From Deltaproteobacteria bacterium (lineage in GTDB: Bacteria > Desulfobacterota > Deferrimicrobia > Deferrimicrobiales > Deferrimicrobiaceae), in the NCBI GenBank assembly GCA_021802685.1, contig JAJZRM010000084.1:1-9275 (forward strand): DNA of 9,275 nucleotides, given 5' to 3'. Position numbers and translations under genes: made by a program. The notes under the pieces were generated by a model. The model was not told where the DNA came from and searched no databases. It worked only from the letters and a program-made list of their open reading frames with translations. Position 1 is the stretch's first letter, and each line of letters starts with the position of its first letter. Of the stretch, positions 1 to 6,126 are shown in pieces.

Positions 1-312
1 GTTCGACGACATCAGGGCCGGCGCGGGGGGAGCCGGTGCCTCGAGAGGGCGGCTCCGGCGGCGAGGTACGCCGTTCCGCTCCTCGCCGTGATCCTTCTGG
101 CCCTCTTCGTGCTGAGGCCGCTCGCGCAGTCCCTGTCCGTTCCAGGCGCGGGCGCGGGGAGGACCGCCCTCCGCGGTTCGATCTCCACCGCGGCCGGAGA
201 GATCGACAAGCCGGCCGCGCCCCGGGAGCTTCCCGTTCGGGAAGAGGTGACGAACTGGGCCCGGAAAAATCCGCAGGACGCCGCGAACGTCATCAAGACC
301 TGGATGCGATAA
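1..312 (+). CDS. fliF: Flagellar MS-ring protein FliF, C-terminal end (partial, 5' end outside window)
   Basis: Reading frame 1 is open from the first base to the TAA at 310-312 and gives the last 103 residues. About residues 23-41 (YAVPLLAVILLALFVLRPL) form the second membrane-spanning helix of FliF. The last ~25 residues, from PVREEV to VIKTWMR, contain the NWARKNPQDAANVIKTW pattern typical of the cytoplasmic tail that binds the N-terminal domain of FliG. FliF forms the MS ring in the inner membrane, the base on which the switch and export apparatus are built. The stretch between helix and tail is Ala/Gly/Pro-rich and poorly conserved, as is usual. The TAA is followed at once by the fliG ATG, so the two are probably translationally coupled. 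The identification rests on the tail, the TM helix and the neighbour fliG; only a small part of the protein (family usually above 500 residues) is visible. Confidence 0.93.
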   Translation, partial: VRRHQGRRGGSRCLERAAPAARYAVPLLAVILLALFVLRPLAQSLSVPGAGAGRTALRGSISTAAGEIDKPAAPRELPVREEVTNWARKNPQDAANVIKTWMR

Positions 313-1308
313 ATGGCCAACGCGCTGACCGGTTACGAGAAATCGGCGATCCTGCTCAGCCTCGTCGGAGAGGAAACCGCGGCCGAGGTCCTGAAGAACC
401 TCGACATGCATGAGGTCGGCAAGATCACGACCCAGATGAGCCGCCTCAAGACGATCCGGAAGGAGGCGCTCGACACGGTGCTGAAGGAGGTCACCGGGAT
501 CATATCCCGGGACGACATCCAGTTCGTCGCCGGCGACGAATACATCCGGAAGATCCTGTCGAAGGGGTTCGGCGAGGACAACGCGACCAAGGTCCTCGAG
601 CGCGCCTTGAAGGACGCTCCCTTCGACTCGCTGCGCTGGGTGGATCCCTGGGCCCTCGCGAACATCCTGATGACGGAACACCCCCAGACCATCGCCTTCA
701 TCCTCTGTCTTCTCGAGCCGGTCCGCGCGGCGGAGGTGCTCGCGCTCTTCAACGAGGATCTCCGGGCCAACGTCGCGACGCGGATCGCCACCACCGAGCG
801 GATCCCCGAGACCGCCATCGAAGAGATCCGGGACGTCTTCGACACCCAGGTCGAAATGGGGGTGAGCGCGGCCGGGATCAAGGTCGGCGGGATGAAGACG
901 ATAGCCGAGATCCTGAACCATACCGACCGGACGACGGAGGAAGCGCTCTTCCAGAAGCTCGAGGAACACGACAAGGAGCTCGCGGAGTCGATCCGGGCGC
1001 TCATGTTCGTGTTCGACGACCTCGTCGAACTCGACGACCGCTCCATCCAGATGGTCCTCAAGGAGGTGAGCACGGAGGAACTTTCCCTCGCGCTGAAGAC
1101 CGCCTCCGACGGGTTGAAGGCCAAGATCTTCCGGAACATGTCCCAGCGTGCCGCGGAGATCCTCAAGGAGGAGATCGCCACGAAGGGGCCGGTCAAGGTA
1201 TCGGACGTCGAAAAGACGCAGCTGAAGATCGTCGGCGTCGCCCGGAAGCTCGAACAGGAGGGGAAGATCGTGATCGGCGGCCGCGGCGGGGAGGAAGTCG
1301 TTGTATAA
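313..1308 (+). CDS. fliG: Flagellar motor switch protein FliG
   Basis: The 331-residue product has the usual FliG length and all three domains. The N-terminal domain (about 1-100, starting ANALTGYEKSAILL) binds FliF. The middle domain carries the EHPQ motif (residues 122-125, in MTEHPQTIAFIL), which contacts FliM. A Gly-containing linker (about 183-194) leads to the C-terminal torque domain, with the MFVF motif at 231-234 and the charged helix DDLVELDDRSIQMVLKEV (about 235-252) that faces the stator. FliG is the rotor protein of the C ring on which MotA acts. The ATG immediately follows the fliF stop and I see no strong Shine-Dalgarno sequence, so coupling to fliF is likely. The final 8 bases overlap fliH. 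All key motifs look intact. Confidence 0.98.
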   Translation: MANALTGYEKSAILLSLVGEETAAEVLKNLDMHEVGKITTQMSRLKTIRKEALDTVLKEVTGIISRDDIQFVAGDEYIRKILSKGFGEDNATKVLERALKDAPFDSLRWVDPWALANILMTEHPQTIAFILCLLEPVRAAEVLALFNEDLRANVATRIATTERIPETAIEEIRDVFDTQVEMGVSAAGIKVGGMKTIAEILNHTDRTTEEALFQKLEEHDKELAESIRALMFVFDDLVELDDRSIQMVLKEVSTEELSLALKTASDGLKAKIFRNMSQRAAEILKEEIATKGPVKVSDVEKTQLKIVGVARKLEQEGKIVIGGRGGEEVVV

Positions 1309-1933
1309 GGGGAAGCTCGTCGAGAGGGGGGCCGTTTCGAAATTCGACCTCCCCTCGTTCGAGGGGGCGGCGGGACCCCCGCGCGCCGGGAAACCGGAGG
1401 CGCACCGGCGCCGCCCGCCGGAGCGGACACCGGCCGACATCGAGCGGGAAGGGTACGCCAGGGGATTCGAGGCGGGGAAGAAGGCCGGGTCCGAACGCGT
1501 CGCGCGGGAAGCGGCGCCGCTCTTGTCGGGGCTGCGGGCGGCCGTCGACGAAGCGGGCGCGCTGCGGGAGCGGATCGTCCGGGAGGCCGAGCCCCAGGTC
1601 GTCGAACTCGCCGTGGCCGTCGCCCGGCGGATCCTGATCGGCGAGCTCTCCGAAAACCCCGGGCGGATCGCCGGCATCGTGAAGGAAGCCATCCGCAGGA
1701 TCGAACGCGCCGGCCCGGTCACGGTCCGGGTGCACCCCGACCTCGCCCACCTGATCGCGGGGCTGCAGGCCGGGACGGCGGGCTTCCAGGCGGAGATCCT
1801 CCTGGACGTCGACCCGTCCGTGCCGCCCGCCGGCCCGATCGTCACGGGCGCGACGGAGGAAGTGCTCACCGACGTGGACGAGCAGATCCGCGTCATCGTG
1901 GAAGAGATGAGGAGCGAACGTGCCACTCGTTGA
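1301..1933 (+). CDS. fliH: Flagellar export ATPase regulator/stator FliH
   Basis: This encodes 210 residues from a TTG start. The start is supported by a GGAGGAA-type Shine-Dalgarno sequence a few bases upstream, and the N-terminus (YKGKLVERG...FDLPSFE) fits the short conserved N-terminal segment of FliH that docks at the export gate/C ring. Residues 51-63 (GYARGFEAGKKAG) are a run of GxxxG repeats (G51, G55, G59, G63), a hallmark of FliH helix dimers. The C-terminal half, from VVELAVAVARRIL to DEQIRVIVEEM, is the FliH/HrpE domain, related to peripheral-stalk subunits of V/F ATPases, which binds FliI. The segment between residues 25 and 45 is Pro/Arg-rich and probably disordered. The gene overlaps fliG by 8 bases and fliI by 14, so it is embedded in a coupled unit. 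A TTG start may keep expression modest, but that is inference. Confidence 0.94.
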   Translation: MYKGKLVERGAVSKFDLPSFEGAAGPPRAGKPEAHRRRPPERTPADIEREGYARGFEAGKKAGSERVAREAAPLLSGLRAAVDEAGALRERIVREAEPQVVELAVAVARRILIGELSENPGRIAGIVKEAIRRIERAGPVTVRVHPDLAHLIAGLQAGTAGFQAEILLDVDPSVPPAGPIVTGATEEVLTDVDEQIRVIVEEMRSERATR

Positions 1934-3263
1934 CCTGTCTCCCGCCGTCCGCGCCGTCGAGCGATCCGAGCCGCTCCGGGTCTACGGCAGGATCGTCGAG
2001 ATCACGGGATTGCTCATCAAGGCCACCGGCCTCGTGGTCCGCATCGGGGAGGCGTGCGAGATCTCCTCCGACGGGGGCGCGCCCGTCGAGGCGGAGGTCG
2101 TCGGGTTCCGGGACGGGAAGGCGCTCCTGATGGCGATCGGCGACCTTTCCCGGATCCAGCTGGGGAGCCGGGTCCACTCCGTCGGGAAGAAGGTGTTCGT
2201 CCGGGTCGGGCCCGGCCTGATCGGCAGGGTCATCGACGGGATGGGGAACCCGATCGACGGGAAAGGGCCGCTCCGGGGCGCCGAGCACCCGTTGTTCGGC
2301 GTATCCCCGGACCCCCTGAAGCGGCGCAGGATCACGGAGCCCATCGACCTGGGGATCCGGGCGATGAACGGGCTCCTCACCTGCGGAAAAGGGCAGCGGA
2401 TCGGGATCATGGCGGGAGCCGGCGTCGGGAAGAGCGTTCTCCTCGGGATGATCGCGAAATACACCGATGCGTCCGTCAACGTCATCGCCCTCGTCGGCGA
2501 ACGGGGGCGGGAAGTCCGCGAATTCATGGAACGGAACCTCGGCGAGGAGGGAATGCGGAAATCCGTCGTGGTGGTGTCCACCTCCGAACAGCCGGCGCTC
2601 ATGAAGCTGCGCGCCGCGTTCACGGCCACGGCCATCGCCGAGCATTTCCGGGACCGCGGCGACGACGTCCTCCTGTTCATGGACTCCCTGACGCGCGTGG
2701 CGATGGCGCAGCGCGAGATCGGGCTCGCCCTGGGCGAGCCGCCGACGACCAAGGGGTACACGCCCTCCCTGTCCGGCCTCCTTTCCAAGCTCCTCGAACG
2801 GGCGGGAACGAAGGACGGGAACGGGAGCATCACGGGCCTCTACACGGTCCTCGTCGAGGGGGACGATCTCTCCGATCCCGTCGCGGACGCCTCGATGGCC
2901 ATCCTGGACGGCCACATCGTCCTGTCCCGGGATCTGGCGATGGAAAACCAGTATCCCGCCATCGACGTCCTCCGGTCCATCAGCCGGGTGATGCCCGACA
3001 TCATCGAACCGGCCCACAAGGAGGCGGCGGGCCGCTTCGGTGAAATCCTGGCGACGTACCGGAAGCACGAGGACATGATCACCATCGGCGCCTACAAGGA
3101 AGGGTCCAATCCCAAGGTGGACCGGGCGATCCGGATGATCGACGGATTGAAAGGGTACCTGCGGCAGGGGATGGACGAACGCCTGGAATTCCGGGACAGC
3201 GTCGCCCAGCTCCATCAACTATTCGAAGAGGTCCGCGATGAACCGGCTCGGAACCATCGATAA
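1920..3263 (+). CDS. fliI: Flagellum-specific type III export ATPase FliI
   Basis: The product is 447 residues, normal for FliI. After an N-terminal beta-barrel region (about 20-95) comes the RecA-like ATPase core. Visible motifs are the P-loop AGAGVGKS (165-172), the GERGREVREF segment with the likely catalytic Glu194, the Walker B strand VLLFMDSLTR (250-259, Asp255), and LGEPPTTKGYTPSL (271-284), which is strongly diagnostic of flagellar and type III secretion ATPases. The helical C-terminus (about 380-440) contacts export substrates and FliJ. FliI hydrolyses ATP at the base of the export gate and helps deliver rod, hook and filament subunits. The GTG start at 1920 lies 5 bases after a GAGGAG-like ribosome site and overlaps fliH by 14 bases; the end overlaps fliJ by 26 bases. 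No motif is missing. Virulence T3SS ATPases are related, but the flagellar neighbours settle the assignment. Confidence 0.98.
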   Translation: MPLVDLSPAVRAVERSEPLRVYGRIVEITGLLIKATGLVVRIGEACEISSDGGAPVEAEVVGFRDGKALLMAIGDLSRIQLGSRVHSVGKKVFVRVGPGLIGRVIDGMGNPIDGKGPLRGAEHPLFGVSPDPLKRRRITEPIDLGIRAMNGLLTCGKGQRIGIMAGAGVGKSVLLGMIAKYTDASVNVIALVGERGREVREFMERNLGEEGMRKSVVVVSTSEQPALMKLRAAFTATAIAEHFRDRGDDVLLFMDSLTRVAMAQREIGLALGEPPTTKGYTPSLSGLLSKLLERAGTKDGNGSITGLYTVLVEGDDLSDPVADASMAILDGHIVLSRDLAMENQYPAIDVLRSISRVMPDIIEPAHKEAAGRFGEILATYRKHEDMITIGAYKEGSNPKVDRAIRMIDGLKGYLRQGMDERLEFRDSVAQLHQLFEEVRDEPARNHR

Positions 3264-3678
3264 AGTCCTGCACCTCAAGGAGCGGCGGCGAGAGGAGATC
3301 GAACTCGAGGTCCGCAACCTCCGCGACACGGTCGCGGTGCAGGAGATGCGGCTCGGCTCGCTCGAGGGAGCGTACATGGACACCATCCAGGCATTCCACC
3401 GGAAGCAGAGCGACGGATCGCTCGCCCCCCAGGAAATGGGGGTCTACTACAGCTACCTCTACCACCTCCAGAAGGAGATGGACGCGCGGAAGGCCGAGAT
3501 CGCCCGCTCCCTCGCCGCGCTCGATGCGAAACACGGGGCTCTCGTGGAGGCGCACAAGGAAACCCGGGTCGTCGAGTCCCTGAAGGACCGGCGGACGCGG
3601 GAACACGCGAAAGAGGAACGGCGGCAGGCGCGAAAGGAGATGGACTCCATCTCCATCGCGTCGAGGGAAAACCGGTGA
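3238..3678 (+). CDS. fliJ: Flagellar export protein FliJ
   Basis: This encodes 146 residues, almost wholly helical and highly charged, with long stretches compatible with an antiparallel coiled coil (about residues 10-60 and 75-140). FliJ is the small gamma-subunit-like stalk that inserts into the FliI hexamer, links it to FlhA, and recycles chaperones. FliJ sequences diverge strongly. Here the call rests on length, coiled-coil character, the opening NRLGTIDKVLHLKERRREEIE (a Phe/Leu-x-x-hydrophobic, then K/E/R-rich pattern seen in the family) and position directly after fliI. The ATG lies 6 bases after GAAGAGG, inside the last codons of fliI (26-base overlap). The stop overlaps the next start (GTGA). 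Sequence alone would leave some doubt; context removes most of it. Confidence 0.9.
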   Translation: MNRLGTIDKVLHLKERRREEIELEVRNLRDTVAVQEMRLGSLEGAYMDTIQAFHRKQSDGSLAPQEMGVYYSYLYHLQKEMDARKAEIARSLAALDAKHGALVEAHKETRVVESLKDRRTREHAKEERRQARKEMDSISIASRENR

Positions 3679-4166
3679 AGGCGCATCGCGCCGCCGCCGT
3701 CATCCTCCCGGCGCTCCTGTATCTCGCCCCGGCCGCGTTCGCGTCCTCCCCCGCCGCGCCGCCCCGGGAAGCCCCGGCGCCGTCGCGCGCCGACAAGGCG
3801 TCGGACCTCGCCGAAAGGGAGAGGGCGATCAAGGCGGAGGAAGAACGGCTCCTCGCCCTGCGGAAGGAAGTCGACGAGAAGATCGCGAAATACGAAAAGC
3901 TGCTCGGACAGGCGGAGACGAAGGAAAAGAAGCGGCAGGACGAGGAAGAGGCGAAGATCGACCGGCTCGTGAAGCTCTTCGAGGGGATGGCGCCGGAGGC
4001 GGCCGCCTCCCGGCTCGCCGCGCTCGACGACGGCATGGCCGCCGCCATCCTCGCGCGGATGAAGGGACGCAAGGCGAGCCAGGCGCTGTCGGCCATGGAT
4101 CCGAAGCGCACGGCCGTCCTCCTGCGAAAGATGTCCGGCGGGGTGAAAAATTTTCCCCCGGAGTGA
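3675..4166 (+). CDS. motE: MotE-like exported coiled-coil protein with MgtE_N-type C-terminal region
   Basis: The 163-residue product starts with a likely signal peptide (basic MKAHR, hydrophobic core AAAVILPALLYLAPAA, cleavage after AFA at about residue 23). A Pro/Ala stretch follows, then a strongly charged coiled coil (about 42-100). A small helical C-terminal region (about 96-155) has the pattern F-EGMAPEAAASRLAALDDGMAAAILARMKGRKASQALSAMDP, matching the MgtE intracellular N-domain fold seen also in FliG-like and MotE proteins. MotE of Sinorhizobium is a periplasmic chaperone for a motility protein; homologues between fliJ and fliK in other phyla are mostly uncharacterised. The GTG start overlaps the fliJ stop by 4 bases and has GAGGG 7 bases upstream. 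The last codons run through the first copy of a tandem 20-bp repeat, giving the odd tail GGVKNFPPE. Exact function here is inferred, and the gene symbol is by similarity only. Confidence 0.78.
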   Translation: MKAHRAAAVILPALLYLAPAAFASSPAAPPREAPAPSRADKASDLAERERAIKAEEERLLALRKEVDEKIAKYEKLLGQAETKEKKRQDEEEAKIDRLVKLFEGMAPEAAASRLAALDDGMAAAILARMKGRKASQALSAMDPKRTAVLLRKMSGGVKNFPPE

Positions 4167-4180
4167 ATATTTTCCCCCCG
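4141..4180 (+). repeat. Tandem imperfect 20-bp direct repeat at the 3' end of the motE-like gene
   Basis: Bases 4141-4160 and 4161-4180 match at 16 of 20 positions when aligned without gaps. Each unit has the form G(G/A)GTGAA, then an A/T-rich centre, then a C run ending in G. The first unit is coding; the motE stop TGA (4164-4166) lies in the second. Each unit has weak dyad character (GAAA...TTTC flanked by G and C runs). It could therefore act as a weak hairpin or simply be a slippage duplication. Confidence 0.8.
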
Positions 4181-4242
4181 CGGGTCCCTCCTTCATCGAT
4201 TTCCAGCGTGAAGATCCTTTAAAAACCAAGAGATGTTGCGGA

Positions 4243-4258
4243 TGGCACGATCATTGAT
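4243..4258 (+). promoter_or_regulatory. Sigma-54 (RpoN)-type -24/-12 promoter upstream of fliK
   Basis: The sequence TGGCACG-N4-TTGAT has a perfect -24 element with correct spacing. GG falls at 4244-4245 and the -12 position at 4257, where A replaces the usual C of TTGC. The predicted transcription start is about 4269. A near copy occurs at 9210-9225, also ahead of a gene start, and both are preceded by a shared GTTGC/GGAT extension. Sigma-54 control of hook genes is well known in many flagellated proteobacteria. No activator site is identified. Confidence 0.72.
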
Positions 4259-4270
4259 ATGTATCCGGCC

Positions 4271-5659
4271 ATGGATACCTTCCTTCTCCCTTCCGCTCCC
4301 TCCGCCGGTCCGGCGGTTTTCGCCGGCGGGCAGGGAAGTCCGGCCCCTTCCCAAGACGCCGCGTCAACCCTCCAGGTCCGGTTCGAGGAGGTCCTCGCAT
4401 GCCTGTGCTCCGCCTGCGGGAGCCTTCCACCGGCCCTCCCCCCGGAGACGACCGTCCCCGGGAAAGACGGCGGGAGCGAGGAGCGCGGTGAACCCGCGCT
4501 CCCGGAAACGGTTGACGCTTCCGTCCTTCTCTCCGGCGTGGCGGCCGGGATGGCCGTGGAGGCCGCACCGACCGCGGGCGAGCCGGTGGCTCCGGCGGAC
4601 GGCGGTCCCGTCCTCCTTTCCACCTCAGTCGGGAGCGGCGGAGTTACCGCGGAGGCGCCCGAACCGGTGATGCCACCTGTCGCCGCGGAAGCGCCCGGCG
4701 CCGCGGCGGGCGGTGCGGCCGGCGCGTTCCCGGCGCCTCGGAAGGCGGACGCATCGACGGAAGGGAACGGGGGATCCGCCTCCGCGGCGGTTCCCGGCGG
4801 CGCGGCCGACCCGTTCGATGGCACGCAGCGGGTTTCCGGGGCGGCGGACCGGTTCCCCACGGGCGGTGAGGCCCTCCCGGATGCCGCATCTTCCGCCTCC
4901 ACCGCCGCGACGGCCGGACCGCGGGCCGCGGTAACCGCCGAGGTTCCGTCCGCCGCCCCTTCGAAGGACGCCCATGGCCGTATCGTCCAGGTGTCCTCCG
5001 CGCGGACCGACGACGCGCCGCCGGCCGCCTCCTCTTCCGCCGGGAAGCCGGCCCCCGCATCGGGGGAAGATCCCTCCGGAACCGCGGTGAACCTGACCGC
5101 CGCGCCGGAAACGGCCGCCGCCGGGGCGCCGCAGAAGAAGAGGGGCGAGGCGTCCATCCGGAACGGGGAGCGGGTGGAGCCGCCCGCGCCGGCGTCCGTC
5201 CCCGTGGATCGCGTCGCGGCGGACAAGGCGTCCGCGCCCAGGGCTCCCGCCCCCGCGCCGGCCGCGCCCCACGAAGCGAAGCAGCTCCTGGCCGGGGAGA
5301 ACGCCTTCGTCCTCACCCGGAAGAGCGACACGTCCGTCGAGGTCACCCTTTCGCCGCCCGGCGTCGGGAAGCTCGAGATGGAGATCGTCCTGGAGAAGGG
5401 CGTCGTGAACGCGAACATCACCGCCGCGGACCCGGCGGGACGGGAAGCGATCGAACGGAGCCTCCCCCAAATCATTGAAGCGCTTGCCCGCGACGGGATG
5501 GCCGTCGGGGGGTTCACGGTGTCGCTGAAGGAGAGAAGGGAGCAGGCCGGGAACGCGCAAGGCGGCAGGCCGCCGCGCGATCCCATGGACCGCCCCCCCG
5601 TTTCCTCGATCGTTCCGACCGCCGCAACGCCGGCGGGGCTCGTCGACCTCTTCGTATGA
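4271..5659 (+). CDS. fliK: Flagellar hook-length control protein FliK
   Basis: From the ATG at 4271 the product is 462 residues. About residues 25-335 are low-complexity Ala/Pro/Gly/Ser-rich sequence, typical of the extended exported ruler part of FliK. Residues ~343-420, from FVLTRKSDTSVEVTLSPPGVGKLEMEI through ANITAADPAGREAIERSLPQIIEALARDGMAVGGFTVSL, match the conserved C-terminal Flg_hook domain, which switches export specificity from hook to filament subunits. An in-frame ATG at 4259 would add four residues, but it lies inside the predicted sigma-54 promoter, upstream of the expected transcript start. Neither ATG has a recognisable Shine-Dalgarno sequence, so the message may be leaderless; a later start cannot be excluded. 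The only cysteines are three clustered at residues 44, 46 and 49. The gene is followed closely by flgD (13-base gap). Confidence 0.9.
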   Translation: MDTFLLPSAPSAGPAVFAGGQGSPAPSQDAASTLQVRFEEVLACLCSACGSLPPALPPETTVPGKDGGSEERGEPALPETVDASVLLSGVAAGMAVEAAPTAGEPVAPADGGPVLLSTSVGSGGVTAEAPEPVMPPVAAEAPGAAAGGAAGAFPAPRKADASTEGNGGSASAAVPGGAADPFDGTQRVSGAADRFPTGGEALPDAASSASTAATAGPRAAVTAEVPSAAPSKDAHGRIVQVSSARTDDAPPAASSSAGKPAPASGEDPSGTAVNLTAAPETAAAGAPQKKRGEASIRNGERVEPPAPASVPVDRVAADKASAPRAPAPAPAAPHEAKQLLAGENAFVLTRKSDTSVEVTLSPPGVGKLEMEIVLEKGVVNANITAADPAGREAIERSLPQIIEALARDGMAVGGFTVSLKERREQAGNAQGGRPPRDPMDRPPVSSIVPTAATPAGLVDLFV

Positions 5660-5660
5660 G

Positions 5661-5667
5661 AAAGGAG
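5661..5667 (+). promoter_or_regulatory. Ribosome binding site of flgD
   Basis: AAAGGAG ends 5 bases before the ATG at 5673, just after the fliK stop. It contrasts with fliK, which has no such site. Confidence 0.8.
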
Positions 5668-5672
5668 CAGCC

Positions 5673-6101
5673 ATGAGCGTTTCCGCGTTGAGCGGCGCGT
5701 CCGGCGCATCGAGCGCCTCCCAGACCGCAACGGCGAACAGCGTCGGCAAGGACGAGTTCCTGTTGCTCTTCGTCACGCAGCTGCAGTACCAGGACCCGAT
5801 GAACCCGATGGACAGCACGGAATTCACCTCCCAGCTCGCCCAGTTCAGCTCCCTCGAGCAGCTGACGAGCATCAACGAGGGGATCACGACCCTGGCCGCT
5901 TCCCAGAACTCCCTCCAGAACGCCTATCTCACCAGCATCATCGGGAAACAGGTCGGGTACGAGGGGAAGGCCGCGGAAGACGGCACGACAACGATGGTGT
6001 ACGGAACGGTGACCGGCGTTTCCTTCGATTCGGACGCGACCTATTTCGTCGTCGACGGGGGCACGAAGGTCGCGCTGGGCGATGTCAAAGAGATCAAATA
6101 A
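5673..6101 (+). CDS. flgD: Flagellar hook capping/assembly protein FlgD (short form)
   Basis: The 142-residue product contains the diagnostic FlgD N-terminal domain: about residues 24-70 read VGKDEFLLLFVTQLQYQDPMNPMDS followed by TEFTSQLAQFSSLEQL. The C-terminal part (about 90-142, ending FVVDGGTKVALGDVKEIK) resembles the small Tudor-like segment found in short FlgD proteins. The protein is well below the ~230 residues of the enteric FlgD and lacks space for the full Ig-like plus Tudor pair, a size known from Bacillus-type FlgD. FlgD is exported and sits as a cap on the growing hook, helping FlgE subunits to polymerise. There is no signal peptide, as expected for a type III substrate, and the Ser/Ala-rich N-terminus is a typical export region. 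It lies between fliK and flgE in an apparent operon. Confidence 0.96.
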   Translation: MSVSALSGASGASSASQTATANSVGKDEFLLLFVTQLQYQDPMNPMDSTEFTSQLAQFSSLEQLTSINEGITTLAASQNSLQNAYLTSIIGKQVGYEGKAAEDGTTTMVYGTVTGVSFDSDATYFVVDGGTKVALGDVKEIK

Positions 6102-6112
6102 CCGTCAAACCC

Positions 6113-6120
6113 AAGGAGGG
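6113..6120 (+). promoter_or_regulatory. Ribosome binding site fixing the flgE start
   Basis: AAGGAGGG ends 6 bases before the ATG at 6127. It decides between this start and an upstream in-frame candidate at 6082, which would overlap flgD and add 15 non-conserved residues. Confidence 0.9.
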
Positions 6121-6126
6121 AAGAAA

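Noticed and set aside
333..1430. A 365-codon minus-strand open frame opposite fliG and fliH
   Set aside because: Low-complexity Ser/Arg-rich translation, a shadow of conserved fliG.
2054..3043. A 329-codon + strand open frame inside fliI in another frame
   Set aside because: Arg/Gly/Pro-rich shadow translation; the fliI frame carries the Walker motifs.
1893..3218. A 441-codon minus-strand open frame opposite fliI
   Set aside because: It mirrors the fliI codon pattern and has no family features; fliI itself is fully motif-supported.
4191..4213. CTTCA-N13-TGAAG dyad upstream of the fliK promoter as an activator site
   Set aside because: Short arms, long loop, and too near the promoter for a typical sigma-54 enhancer; not seen before the second promoter.
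6082..6126. Upstream start for flgE at 6082
   Set aside because: It overlaps the end of flgD, has no good ribosome site and adds residues before the conserved hook N-terminus; the ATG at 6127 has AAGGAGGG at ideal spacing.
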